This document shows, piece after piece, positions 1 through 8,086 of a stretch of DNA of 64,000 nt; the stretch's first letter is position 1; each line of letters starts with the position of its first letter. The stretch lies in assembly GCF_900582195.1 (NCBI RefSeq), contig NZ_UTHA01000227.1, positions 62,001 through 126,000 on the forward strand. The letters run 5' to 3'. Made by a program: the position numbers and the translations under genes. This DNA comes from Pseudomonas viridiflava (GTDB taxonomy: Bacteria; Pseudomonadota; Gammaproteobacteria; Pseudomonadales; Pseudomonadaceae). The notes below the pieces were generated by a model. That model was not told the origin of the DNA. It saw nothing but the letters and a program-made list of their open reading frames with translations, and searched no databases.

Positions 1-791
1 TCACCGAACAGCACACTGGCAAAATCGGTGTTGTAGAGCTGGGTGAACATCGCCGGTACCGAGACCAGCAAGATGATCAGCACAAACACCGACATCAGTT
101 GATGCATGAACGTATAGCGCCCGGCCTGCAGTTGAGTGCGCAGCGGCACTGGTGGCTCGCGCATCAGCAGCGTGGTCAGCAGGGCGGGAATCATCAGCGC
201 GCCGAACAGTGCGTACGTGCCGGCCCAGGCTGAATGCTGATAGTTGAAGCCAGTAGAGCCGAAACCCTCGGCGAAGAAGAGCGCTCCGGCGGTCGCCAGC
301 AGTGCAGCCACGCGATAGCCGGACATATAACTGGCGGCGAGGGCGGCCTGACGGTTGTCTTCGGCGATTTCCAGGCGATAGGCATCCACCGCGATATCTT
401 GAGTGGCGGAGGCAAAGGCAACGACAACGGCGATGGCGATCAGCCAGGACAAGTGCTTCTGCGGATCACAGAAGCCCATGCCGATCAGGCCGAGGATCAC
501 CAGCGCCTGCGAAAGCACCAGCCACGAACGGCGACGGCCAAGTTTGCCGAGCAACGGCAGGCGCCATTGGTCGAGCAGCGGTGACCAGACCCATTTGAAC
601 GCATAGGCCAGGCCGATCAGGCTGGCATAGCCGATGGTTTCACGGGCTACACCGGCTTCACGGAGCCAGACGGAAAGCGTTGAAAATACCAGCATGTACG
701 GCAGGCCGGCGGCAAAACCGAGCAACAACAGCACGAGCGTCGAAGGACTGGCATAAGCGGCTAGCGCGGCGCGCCAGGTTTTACGGGGCAT
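1..791 (-). CDS. ampG: Muropeptide permease AmpG (partial, C terminus outside window)
   Basis: Inner-membrane MFS-type permease that imports anhydro-muropeptides for cell-wall recycling. The gene reads leftward from an ATG at 791 and runs off the window edge, so about 263 N-terminal residues are visible of a family usually well over 450 long. Seen in the sequence: a hydrophobic first helix with GFAAGLPYMLVF, the family-like stretch SATQDIAVDAYRLEI near residue 135, and further membrane segments up to the edge. In strains with AmpC the transported ligands feed AmpR induction (family knowledge); no ampC or ampR is in this window. The next gene to the right is on the same strand about 45 bp away, but nothing shows co-transcription. 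Confidence 0.9.
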   Translation of the reverse strand, partial: MPRKTWRAALAAYASPSTLVLLLLGFAAGLPYMLVFSTLSVWLREAGVARETIGYASLIGLAYAFKWVWSPLLDQWRLPLLGKLGRRRSWLVLSQALVILGLIGMGFCDPQKHLSWLIAIAVVVAFASATQDIAVDAYRLEIAEDNRQAALAASYMSGYRVAALLATAGALFFAEGFGSTGFNYQHSAWAGTYALFGALMIPALLTTLLMREPPVPLRTQLQAGRYTFMHQLMSVFVLIILLVSVPAMFTQLYNTDFASVLFG

Positions 792-834
792 GGGCTGAAG
801 TCTGCCTCAAGATTGCGAAAACAAAGCGCGCACT

Positions 835-1188
835 CTAACCGCTGTGCTCTACCGGACGCCAGCCATGGCGCTGAATATCCACACGATTGTTCAGGACGGT
901 GATGCCTTCCATGCGCAATCGGGCTCGTTGTTCATCGCCTGAGGGGCTACCCACCGGCAGGCTGATCCGGCCGCCGGCGCCCAGTACACGGTGCCAAGGC
1001 AGTCTGGTGTCACCGGGCAACTGACTCAAGGTACGGCCGACCCAGCGGGCGGCGCGCCCCAACCCGGCCAGTTCAGCTAACTGACCATAGCTGACGACTT
1101 TGCCTTCGGGCACTTGAGCCAGGGTGGAGTAGAGCGCCGTGCGTCGGATTTGCGCTTCACTGTCACGGTCGTGGGGCTGCTCTGTCAC
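835..1188 (-). CDS. Alkyltransferase-like (ATL/MGMT-family) protein lacking the active cysteine
   Basis: Small single-domain member of the O6-alkylguanine-DNA alkyltransferase family. The DNA-binding half is clear (PEGKVVSYGQLAELAG, then ARWVGRTLSQ). At the site where true MGMT enzymes carry PCHR(V), this protein has PWHRV, with Trp at about residue 65. ATL proteins with that replacement bind alkylated bases without transferring the group and hand them to nucleotide excision repair (established for the family). The start is taken as GTG at 1188 with AGGAA upstream, giving 117 residues. A longer reading from 1227 adds 13 residues that do not look conserved. The gene stands alone between ampG and a divergent DUF481 gene. 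Confidence 0.85.
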   Translation of the reverse strand: MTEQPHDRDSEAQIRRTALYSTLAQVPEGKVVSYGQLAELAGLGRAARWVGRTLSQLPGDTRLPWHRVLGAGGRISLPVGSPSGDEQRARLRMEGITVLNNRVDIQRHGWRPVEHSG

Positions 1189-1352
1189 GTACGCGGTTCC
1201 TGAACATTGGCGGATTCGATGCTTCAAGGGTAATCCGTCGCGGCGTAGTTGAGAAATGAACTCAATGGAAATCGTCCGGTCAGTCCTTGTCAGGGTCTTA
1301 TTCCTACGGATAATGCCGACCTTTTTCGCAAACTTGAGCCTTCGATTCGCTT

Positions 1353-2360
1353 ATGTTTTCCAGATCCTTGCTGTGCCTTGCTGTTTTCAGCGCGTCCACG
1401 CCCCTGCTTGCCGATACCGTCTGGTTGAAGAACGGTGACAAGTTGAGCGGCACCATCACCGTGTTCGACGGCGGCAAGCTGTTGATCCAGACCCAATACG
1501 CCGGTGCGGTCACCATTGACTGGAAAGAGGTCAAAACCCTTGACAGCGATCAGCACTTGCTGGTCAAGCAGGATGCCTACACCGGTGAAGTGTCCAAGTC
1601 GCTGACCGCTGCCGAAGATGGCAAGGTCACCCTGGCCAACGGTGAAGCGCCGAAAACTGTCGAGCTGGCGAGCATTCAGCAGATTCTCAAGCCGAAACCG
1701 GTGGTCGAGGACCTGGTCTGGAAAGGTAATGTCGACCTGGCTCTGGACTATCAGCGTGCCGAGAAGGACACCGATGACTACGATGTCGGCTTCAAGACCA
1801 CGGCGCGCCATGGTCGCTGGCGTCATACCGCCGAAGGTGAATACAACCGCGAAGTGCAGGACGACGAGACCACGACCAACAACTGGCGCGCCGAATATGC
1901 ACTCGACCGCTTCCTGACGGATCAATGGTTTTGGCAGGGTCGTCTGAACTACAAGCGTGACCACATCGAAGAGCTGGCCCGCCAGCGTGTGGTCGGTACG
2001 GGTCCCGGCTACCAGTTCTGGGATGATGAGCTGGGTGCGTTCTCGCTGGGCTCGCTGCTTAACCGCACCGACTACGAGTATCGCGATGGCAGCAAGGACA
2101 ACTTCTATTCCGTCGCCATGAAGTGGGATTACAACCGTTACCTGATTGGCAAGAAAGTCGAGTTCTTCACCAACGGTGAAGTGGGCAAGCCGCTTTCGGG
2201 GGTCGCCAATTACGCGCTGGATGCTGAATTGGGGCTGCGCTACAAGGTCACCGACTGGGCCTCGCTCAACCTCAAGGCCGAGCGTGACATCATTAGCGGC
2301 ACCAACGATGCGGACCTGAACAAAACCCGTTACACCGCAGGTTTTGGCGTGGCCTGGTAA
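1353..2360 (+). CDS. DUF481 family outer-membrane protein (YdiY-like)
   Basis: 335-residue envelope protein. A signal peptide is visible (MFSRSLLCLAVFSASTPLLA, cut before DTVWL). Residues 21-110 form a leading domain opening DTVWLKNGDKLSG, with repeated short beta-strands. From about residue 120 to the C-terminal GFGVAW the sequence alternates aromatic and polar residues (WRHTAEGEYNRE, WFWQGRLNYKRD) and ends in Trp, as expected for an outer-membrane beta-barrel of the DUF481 type. The function of the family is not established. The gene is monocistronic and followed at once by a strong rho-independent terminator. The ATG at 1353 is preferred because it opens the signal peptide. Confidence 0.85.
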   Translation: MFSRSLLCLAVFSASTPLLADTVWLKNGDKLSGTITVFDGGKLLIQTQYAGAVTIDWKEVKTLDSDQHLLVKQDAYTGEVSKSLTAAEDGKVTLANGEAPKTVELASIQQILKPKPVVEDLVWKGNVDLALDYQRAEKDTDDYDVGFKTTARHGRWRHTAEGEYNREVQDDETTTNNWRAEYALDRFLTDQWFWQGRLNYKRDHIEELARQRVVGTGPGYQFWDDELGAFSLGSLLNRTDYEYRDGSKDNFYSVAMKWDYNRYLIGKKVEFFTNGEVGKPLSGVANYALDAELGLRYKVTDWASLNLKAERDIISGTNDADLNKTRYTAGFGVAW

Positions 2361-2367
2361 GTCGCCC

Positions 2368-2404
2368 AAAAAAATCGCAGCCTTGTCGGGCTGCGATTTT
2401 TTTT
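2368..2404 (+). terminator. Rho-independent terminator of the DUF481 gene
   Basis: A stem AATCGCAGCC / GGCTGCGATT with a short loop is flanked by an A-run on the left and eight T on the right, starting 8 bp after the stop codon. The A/T flanks mean it can also work on the minus strand. Confidence 0.85.
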
Positions 2405-2427
2405 GCCTGTACAAAACAGGCGCCCAC

Positions 2428-2462
2428 AAAAAAGCCCCGCTTTTAAGGGCGGGGCTCTTTTC
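2428..2462 (-). terminator. Terminator of the cold-shock gene
   Basis: The hairpin AGCCCCGC-CCTTAAAA-GCGGGGCT, read on the minus strand, is followed by a T-run and lies just past the cold-shock stop codon. It is back to back with the DUF481 terminator. Confidence 0.8.
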
Positions 2463-2477
2463 TAAAGAAGCTACAAG

Positions 2478-2687
2478 TTAGATAACTTGTACTTCTTCAG
2501 CTTGCATGCCTTTCTGACCGCGGGTAGCGATGAAAGAAACCTGTTGGCCTTCTTTCAGGCTTTTGAAGCCGTCGGATTGGATAGCTTTGAAGTGAACGAA
2601 CAGGTCGTCACCGGATTGTGGAGTGATGAAGCCGAAGCCTTTTTCATCGTTGAACCACTTAACGGTACCGGTTTGGCGATTAGACAT
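2478..2687 (-). CDS. CspA-family cold-shock protein
   Basis: 69-residue single cold-shock (OB-fold) domain that binds single-stranded RNA/DNA and acts as an RNA chaperone. Both RNA-binding motifs are intact: KGFGFI (RNP1, residues 16-21) and DLFVHF (RNP2, residues 28-33), after the usual GTVKWFNDEKGF opening. The RBS AAGGAG lies 7-12 bases before the ATG at 2687. It is transcribed alone, with its own terminator. The roughly 350-bp region upstream leaves room for a long 5' leader, which in cspA-type genes controls translation by temperature (known for E. coli cspA, not shown here). Which Csp paralogue this is cannot be told from the sequence. Confidence 0.95.
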   Translation of the reverse strand: MSNRQTGTVKWFNDEKGFGFITPQSGDDLFVHFKAIQSDGFKSLKEGQQVSFIATRGQKGMQAEEVQVI

Positions 2688-3043
2688 GGTGTAACTCCTT
2701 GAACAAAGATAACTGCGACTCAGGAAGAACCCTGGCCGAGACTGAGTGCAAAGAGCAGGAAAAATTCTTGTAGATGGTTGGATCGAAATTCAACATATCG
2801 TGTAGAGATTCTCAGTGACACAAGCAACACAGTGACGCCACCTTAACCCAGTTTCCGAGAAGTGCCAATGCTTCTTGCGAAGGTTTCTCTGTTTTCGGGA
2901 TCGGCGGTGTGACGGTTCGTCGCCAAAGCCCGTATTTCATGGGTGTTCGGCGAGAATTGCACTGCGCACTTTGAACCCGGCGGCGCGCCCGGTAAGATGC
3001 CGGACAGAATTTTTCCACCTCGTTATTCAGGACACCCCCCGCC
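2688..3043. other. Non-coding gap between csp and dcd (csp leader and two divergent promoters expected)
   Basis: No convincing gene. The minus strand holds TTGCTT, 17 bases, then TACACG at about 2794-2823, a weak sigma-70-like candidate for the csp promoter that would give a leader of about 100 nt. The right half (2830-3040) lies upstream of dcd and holds no clear motif. Confidence 0.4.
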
Positions 3044-3610
3044 ATGAGCATCAAATCGGACAAGTGGATTCGCCGCATGGCGCAGGAACAGGGCATGATC
3101 GAGCCGTTCGTCGAGCGCCAGATGCGCGGCAGCGATGACAGCCGAGTGATCTCCTACGGTGTATCGAGCTACGGCTACGACGTGCGCTGCACCAACCACT
3201 TCAAGGTGTTCACCAACATCAACTCGTCCATCGTCGACCCGAAAAACTTCGACCCGGGCAGCTTCGTCGACGTTCACAGCGACGTCTGCATCATTCCGCC
3301 GAACTCTTTCGCCCTGGCCAGCACCGTTGAATACTTCCGCATTCCGCGCAATGTGCTGACCATCTGCCTGGGTAAAAGCACCTACGCGCGTTGCGGCATC
3401 ATTGTTAACGTCACGCCGCTCGAGCCTGAGTGGGAAGGCCACGTGACGCTGGAGTTCTCCAACACCACCAACCTGCCGGCTAAAATCTACGCCAACGAAG
3501 GCGTGGCACAGATGCTGTTCCTTGAATCCGACGAGGAATGCGAAGTGTCCTACAAGGATCGTGGCGGCAAGTATCAGGGCCAGCGTGGCGTGACCCTGCC
3601 GCGCACCTGA
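3044..3610 (+). CDS. dcd: dCTP deaminase
   Basis: 188-residue homotrimeric enzyme that deaminates dCTP to dUTP, the main route to dUMP and then dTMP in proteobacteria. Full length for the family. The family landmarks are present: SSYGYDVRC near residue 41, the substrate-loop GKSTYARCG with its Ser and Arg, VTPLEPEWEGHVTLEFSN with the catalytic Glu, and a C-terminal KYQGQRGVTLPR that closes over the nucleotide. The ATG at 3044 starts MSIKSDKWIRRMA, as in other pseudomonads. A small proline-rich gene follows 106 bp downstream on the same strand; co-transcription is possible. Confidence 0.97.
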   Translation: MSIKSDKWIRRMAQEQGMIEPFVERQMRGSDDSRVISYGVSSYGYDVRCTNHFKVFTNINSSIVDPKNFDPGSFVDVHSDVCIIPPNSFALASTVEYFRIPRNVLTICLGKSTYARCGIIVNVTPLEPEWEGHVTLEFSNTTNLPAKIYANEGVAQMLFLESDEECEVSYKDRGGKYQGQRGVTLPRT

Positions 3611-3716
3611 TCGGTCCATCCGACAGATCGCGGGAATTCTTTGGCGGGCAGACACTCTATGGGGTGTACTGCCCGTTTTGCTTTCGGCGAAACGGGCCTT
3701 CGCCGAGGAGTGCCCT

Positions 3717-3926
3717 ATGAAGATCGATCCGCAAATCACTGCCGAACTGGCAAGGCTCGAGCCCAATCAGATTGGCGTATTGGCCTGGTCCTTGTTGGCG
3801 CATCCGCCGCTGAGCATGGCCGGCGGAATTCCCGGACAGCCCGATCCCGATACCCCCAATGAACAACCCACTGAGCCAGGCGAACCGACGCTTCCGGACG
3901 AGCCACCACCGGCTCCGGTTGCCTGA
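3717..3926 (+). CDS. Small proline-rich hypothetical protein
   Basis: 69-residue protein starting MKIDPQITAELARLEPNQ, with a good RBS (GAGGAG) 7 bases before the ATG at 3717. The first 45 residues are mixed and probably helical. The rest is a Pro/Glu/Asp-rich tail (PGQPDPDTPNEQPTEPGEP). No signal peptide or membrane segment is seen. Function is not recognised. It follows dcd on the same strand, and a strong inverted repeat lies 15 bp after its stop. Confidence 0.6.
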   Translation: MKIDPQITAELARLEPNQIGVLAWSLLAHPPLSMAGGIPGQPDPDTPNEQPTEPGEPTLPDEPPPAPVA

Positions 3927-3940
3927 TCTGCCTTGAAAGT

Positions 3941-3990
3941 AAATGGCCAGTCAGATGAGGTCTGCAAAGACTTCAACTGACTGGCCATAT
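3941..3990. terminator. Nested inverted repeat shared by two convergent gene ends
   Basis: Outer arms ATGGCCAGTCA (3943-3953) and TGACTGGCCAT (3978-3988) are exact complements. Inside them AGTCT/AGACT-type arms around GCAA form a second hairpin (about 3959-3970). It lies after the proline-rich gene and overlaps the last codons of pdeM, so it probably ends transcription from both sides. It lacks a long T-run. Confidence 0.5.
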
Positions 3991-4629
3991 TTCATTGTCG
4001 CCGATGACGAAAATCCTGCAGCTTTCATCCTTCTCGACGGGATACCCCCCGGTGAAGGCACCAAAGGCCGGCAGCACACTGATGCGTTCGCCGAGCCTGA
4101 AGCATGCCAGGCGCAAGCTTTGTCGACCCTTGCCGTGGAGCCGATAGACCGGGTGTACGTGACCCGCCAGCACATGCCTTTCAGGGTGCGGGTCGGGTTC
4201 ATGCTGCAAGGCGAATGGCCCGAGCAGCAGCGGTTCCGGCACTACACGGATATTCAGCGATTCAGGCGGATCGCCAGCGCGTTTGTCGTGGTTGCCGCGA
4301 ATCAACGTCATTGGCAGGTCAGCGTGGCGCGTGCGCCATTGCGCCAGTGTGTCCAGCGTACCCGGGGCATGAGAGCCGGGCCCATGAAGGAAATCACCGA
4401 GAAAGATCAATAAGCGGCAGGGCAGCTTTGCCAGCAACTGATCAATCACTGCGATATTGCTCGCCGTGGTGCCATGCGGGACCGGTTGACCAAGACTGCG
4501 GTAAGCCGCGGCTTTGCCGAAATGCACATCGGCAATCAGCAAAACCTGTTGCGTTGGCCAATACATGGCTTTCTCCGGCAAAAGCCAAAGTTCCTCGCCG
4601 GCCAGACGCACCGGATAGCCTGAAGTCAT
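3973..4629 (-). CDS. pdeM: Ligase-associated metallophosphoesterase PdeM
   Basis: 218-residue calcineurin-like phosphoesterase of the ligase-associated DNA damage response set. The metal-binding signature is complete: DVHFGK (D34, H36), GDFLHG (D79), RGNHDKR (N113, H114) and GHVHP (H157, H159). The family is found with an ATP-dependent ligase, a DEXH helicase and an MBL-fold exonuclease and is thought to act as a nuclease in the same repair route. Its start overlaps the stop of the helicase gene by 4 bases (ATGA-type), so the two are translationally coupled. The ligase and exonuclease partners lie 7 kb upstream on the same strand, beyond an inserted transport operon. Confidence 0.9.
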   Translation of the reverse strand: MTSGYPVRLAGEELWLLPEKAMYWPTQQVLLIADVHFGKAAAYRSLGQPVPHGTTASNIAVIDQLLAKLPCRLLIFLGDFLHGPGSHAPGTLDTLAQWRTRHADLPMTLIRGNHDKRAGDPPESLNIRVVPEPLLLGPFALQHEPDPHPERHVLAGHVHPVYRLHGKGRQSLRLACFRLGERISVLPAFGAFTGGYPVEKDESCRIFVIGDNEIWPVS

Positions 4630-7115
4630 GGGGAATTATCCTTGTCGGCGCTATTCTCCAGATCACCCACCATCCGTCTGATCCGGTCAGCGAGTTTTTC
4701 CGAACTCATGCTTTCGCGCATGCGCTCCACCAGCAACGGAAACCCTAGCGGTGTAGGACGTTTGAGCTGATGCACGTCCAGTTTCATCCCGTTGATCCGC
4801 GCCAATGTCTGTTCCAGGCGACGAATATCCAGTTCCTCCCGCAGGACTTCTTCCCCGGCCTGGGCCAGCAACAGGTTGTCGGCATCGTATTGCTTGAACA
4901 CTTCGAAGAACAGGCCGCTGGACGCCTGCACCTGTCGGGTACTTTTCGGCGCGCCGGGGTAACCGGCGAAGACCAGCCCGGCAATCCGCGCGATTTCACG
5001 AAAACGGCGCAAGGCCAGTTCCCCGGCGTTCAGACTGGCCAGAACGTCCGCCAGTAAATCATCGGCATTGAAGAGATCGGCATTCAAATACTCGGCCCAG
5101 TCGATCGGCGTAGCGCTGAGCAATTCCAGACCGTAATCGTTCACCGCGATGGAAAACGTCACGGGCTGGCGTTGACTGACGCGCCAGGCCAACAGGCTCG
5201 CCAGCCCCAGATGCACTTGGCGCCCGGCAAACGGATAGAGGAAAAGGTGCCAGCCTTCGCGGGATTTCAGCACTTCGGCCAACAGGTTTACTTCGGTCGG
5301 CAAGCCGGACCAGCGCATCTGCGTTTCCAGCAACGGTCGCAGCGCCTGCATTTCCGGCCCCTCGAATTTCCCTTGCGCGGCGGCACTGAAGCGCCTGACC
5401 ACGGCTTCGGCCAATTCGTTGGAAAGTGGCATCCGCCCGCCATTCCAGCGCGGCACGGCGGCTTTTTTTGCGGTACTGCGTTTGACGTAAGCAGTCATGT
5501 TCTCCACCCGCACCAGTTCCAGCAAACGCCCGGCGAACAGAAAACCATCACCGGGTTTGAGCCGCGCAATAAAGCCCTCCTCGACACTGCCCAACTGCTT
5601 GCCTCCGCCGCCCTTGCTCCAGAATTTCAGATGGATGCTCGCATCGCTGACGATGGTGCCGATGCTCATGCGATGACGCCGCGCCAATCGCGCATCCGGT
5701 ACGCGCCAGACGCCGTGCTCGTCTGGTTCGACCCGGCGGTAATCCGGATAGGCTGTCAGAGACATCCCGCCGTGGCGTACGAAAGCCAGCGCCCACGCCC
5801 AATCGGCGGGTGTCAGGTCGCGATAGGCCCAGGCGCCGCGGACTTCTTCGTACAACTCTTCAGGAATAAACCCACCACCAAGGGCCATGCTGACCAAATG
5901 CTGGACCAGCACATCCAGCGGTTTGTGCGGCGACAGGCGCGGTTCGATGCGCCGTTGCTCGACCGCATCGCGAGCGGCGGCCGCTTCGATCAACTCAAGG
6001 CTGTGAGTCGGCACCAGGGTTACCCGCGACGTGCGCCCCGGCGCGTGGCCGGAGCGCCCGGCACGTTGCATCAAACGCGCGACGCCTTTGGCCGAGCCGA
6101 TTTGCAGCACGCGCTCGACTGGCAGGAAATCCACCCCCAGATCCAGACTTGACGTGCAGACCACGGCTTTCAGATGGCCATCCTTCAACGCCTGCTCAAC
6201 CCAGTCACGGGTGTCGCGAGACAGTGAGCTGTGATGCAAAGCGATCAACCCGGCCCAGTCCGGCCGCGCCTCCAGCAGGGCCTGATACCAGATTTCCGAT
6301 TGCGCCCGGGTGTTGGTGAACACCAAGGTGCTCGCGCAGGTATTCAGCTCAGCGACGACCAGCGGCAACATCTTCAGACCAATGTGCCCGGCCCAGGGAA
6401 AACGCTCGATGGCCGGTGGGAGCAGGGTGTCGACCTTAAGCGATTTTTCGCTTTGTCCCTGAATGCTGATACCGCCGCCCTGTGGGATCAGCACTTGTTC
6501 GGCGTGGGATTGATTACCGAGGGTGGCGGACACGCCCCAGACGATCAGCTCCGGTTGCCAATGGCGCAAGCGCGCGAGGGCCAGTTGCAGTTGCACGCCG
6601 CGTTTGTTGCCGAGCAGTTCGTGCCACTCATCGACGACGATCATGCGCAGACTCGCCAGCGCCACCTGCGCATCAGCGCGGGCGAGCAGCAGGGTCAGGC
6701 TTTCCGGGGTGGTGATCAGCGTCGTCGGCAGGCGCCGGCTCTGCCGGGCGCGCTCGCTGCTGCTGGTGTCGCCGGTGCGCAGGCCGATGCTCCACGGGAT
6801 TTGCAGGTCATCGACGGGGGTTTGCAAAGCGCGCGCGGTGTCGGCGGCGAGGGCGCGCATGGGGGTGATCCATAAGACGGTCAGCGGTTCGGCGGGGGCT
6901 TTGCGTTTGCGCAGTGTTTCGACCGGAGGTTGCGAGCGAGCGAAGCGATTGAGAGCGGCGAACCACACCGCATAGGTTTTACCAGCGCCGGTGCTGGCAT
7001 GGAGCAGCCCTGACTCACCGTTTTTTGCCGCCGCCCACACCTGTTTCTGAAACGCGAAAGGCTTCCAGCCGCGGGCGTTGAACCAGGTTTTTGCGTGGTC
7101 GGGAGATTTCGCCAT
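4626..7115 (-). CDS. Ligase-associated DEXH-box helicase (Lhr-like)
   Basis: 829-residue SF2 helicase of the Lhr family, in the form found with repair ligases. Seen: Walker A ASTGAGKT (residues 40-47), DEWH box (162-165), SATLG motif III, VFTNTRAQSE (motif IV) and MQRAGRSGH (motif VI, near residue 375), followed by the long winged-helix/Lhr-core C-terminal region. The start is placed at ATG 7115 (MAKSPDHAKTW). The same frame stays open further upstream, but that part is translated from a REP sequence (MGASLLAKAV) and is not protein. It is followed by pdeM with a 4-base overlap. Role: DNA or DNA:RNA unwinding in repair (family inference). Confidence 0.92.
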   Translation of the reverse strand: MAKSPDHAKTWFNARGWKPFAFQKQVWAAAKNGESGLLHASTGAGKTYAVWFAALNRFARSQPPVETLRKRKAPAEPLTVLWITPMRALAADTARALQTPVDDLQIPWSIGLRTGDTSSSERARQSRRLPTTLITTPESLTLLLARADAQVALASLRMIVVDEWHELLGNKRGVQLQLALARLRHWQPELIVWGVSATLGNQSHAEQVLIPQGGGISIQGQSEKSLKVDTLLPPAIERFPWAGHIGLKMLPLVVAELNTCASTLVFTNTRAQSEIWYQALLEARPDWAGLIALHHSSLSRDTRDWVEQALKDGHLKAVVCTSSLDLGVDFLPVERVLQIGSAKGVARLMQRAGRSGHAPGRTSRVTLVPTHSLELIEAAAARDAVEQRRIEPRLSPHKPLDVLVQHLVSMALGGGFIPEELYEEVRGAWAYRDLTPADWAWALAFVRHGGMSLTAYPDYRRVEPDEHGVWRVPDARLARRHRMSIGTIVSDASIHLKFWSKGGGGKQLGSVEEGFIARLKPGDGFLFAGRLLELVRVENMTAYVKRSTAKKAAVPRWNGGRMPLSNELAEAVVRRFSAAAQGKFEGPEMQALRPLLETQMRWSGLPTEVNLLAEVLKSREGWHLFLYPFAGRQVHLGLASLLAWRVSQRQPVTFSIAVNDYGLELLSATPIDWAEYLNADLFNADDLLADVLASLNAGELALRRFREIARIAGLVFAGYPGAPKSTRQVQASSGLFFEVFKQYDADNLLLAQAGEEVLREELDIRRLEQTLARINGMKLDVHQLKRPTPLGFPLLVERMRESMSSEKLADRIRRMVGDLENSADKDNSP

Positions 7116-7202
7116 GCCGGCTGCGCGCGCTCTGGAGGTGTATTTCCAATGACCACGGAGCGGGCGGACAAGTTTGATTTTTGTAGACGATGAAAAACGA
7201 AT

Positions 7203-7289
7203 GTGGGAGCGAGCCTGCTCGCGAATGCGGTGTGTCAGCCAACAATTTCTTAACTGACACACCGCTTTCGCGAGCAGGCTCGCTCCCAC
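7203..7289. repeat. REP pair in inverted orientation (REPIN)
   Basis: GTGGGAGCGAGCCTGCTCGCGAA at 7203 faces its inverse copy ending at 7289, with a spacer ending in TGTGTCAG/CTGACACA complementary arms. It lies at the junction between the helicase gene and the aot operon. Confidence 0.9.
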
Positions 7290-7308
7290 AGGGGGATTGT
7301 GTACGGCG

Positions 7309-8073
7309 TTATTTCAGGTTACCGCTGAGGAATTGCTTCAGGCGTTCGCTTTTCGGGTTGCCCAGCACTTCTTCGGGAGCGCCTTCTTCTTCCACCAGGC
7401 CTTGGTGCAGGAACAACACCTGGCTGGAGACTTTGCGGGCAAAACTCATTTCATGGGTCACCATGATCATGGTCCGGCCTTCTTCCGCCAGACCTTGAAT
7501 CACCTTCAATACTTCCCCCACCAGTTCCGGATCAAGCGCCGAAGTCGGCTCATCAAACAGCATCACCTCCGGCTCCATCGCCAACGCCCGGGCAATTGCC
7601 ACGCGCTGTTGCTGCCCGCCGGAGAGAAACGCCGGGTATTGATCGGCCACCCGCGCCGGCAAGCCGACCTTGTCCAGATAACGCCGCGCACGATCGTCGG
7701 CTTCCTGTTTGCTGCACCCCAGCACCCGGCGCGGGGCCATGGTGATGTTTTCCAGCACGGTCATGTGGCTCCACAGGTTGAAGTGCTGGAACACCATCGC
7801 CAATCGTGTGCGCAAACGTTGCAGTTCATCAGCGTCGGCGACGTGCATGCCGTGGCGGTCGGTGACCATGCGGATCGCCTGGCCATCGAGGCTCATGGCG
7901 CCGTCGTTGGGTTGTTCGAGAAAGTTGATGCAGCGCAAAAAAGTACTTTTGCCCGAGCCACTGGCGCCGATCAGGCTGATTACGTCGCCGGTTTTGGCCT
8001 TGAGCGAAACGCCTTTGAGCACCTGATGGTCGCCATAGCTTTTGTGCAGGCCTTCAACGGTCAGTTTGTACAT
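7309..8073 (-). CDS. aotP: Arginine/ornithine (or histidine) ABC transporter ATP-binding protein AotP
   Basis: 254-residue ATPase of the polar amino acid uptake family (HisP/AotP). Walker A GASGSGKST (36-44), Q-loop VFQHFN, signature LSGGQQQR (151-158), Walker B VMLFDEP (171-177) and the switch histidine in VTHEM are all intact. It is the last gene of the cluster aotJ-aotQ-aotM-aotO-aotP, all on the minus strand. In P. aeruginosa argR follows aotP in the operon. Here a REPIN and then the DEXH helicase follow, so local ArgR control is missing. Substrate range (arginine, ornithine or histidine) cannot be fixed from sequence. Confidence 0.9.
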   Translation of the reverse strand: MYKLTVEGLHKSYGDHQVLKGVSLKAKTGDVISLIGASGSGKSTFLRCINFLEQPNDGAMSLDGQAIRMVTDRHGMHVADADELQRLRTRLAMVFQHFNLWSHMTVLENITMAPRRVLGCSKQEADDRARRYLDKVGLPARVADQYPAFLSGGQQQRVAIARALAMEPEVMLFDEPTSALDPELVGEVLKVIQGLAEEGRTMIMVTHEMSFARKVSSQVLFLHQGLVEEEGAPEEVLGNPKSERLKQFLSGNLK

Positions 8074-8086
8074 GGGACAGACATCC

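Noticed and set aside
4626..7289. N-terminal extension of the DEXH helicase to 7289
   Set aside because: The added residues (MGASLLAKAVCQ) are translated from a REP sequence; the same peptide appears in frame at other REP loci in the window. The start at 7115 gives the normal family length.
7203..7289. REP pairs as possible small RNA genes or CRISPR-like arrays
   Set aside because: Copies are inverted and scattered singly over the window; there are no regularly spaced direct repeats and no cas genes. They fit known pseudomonad REPINs.
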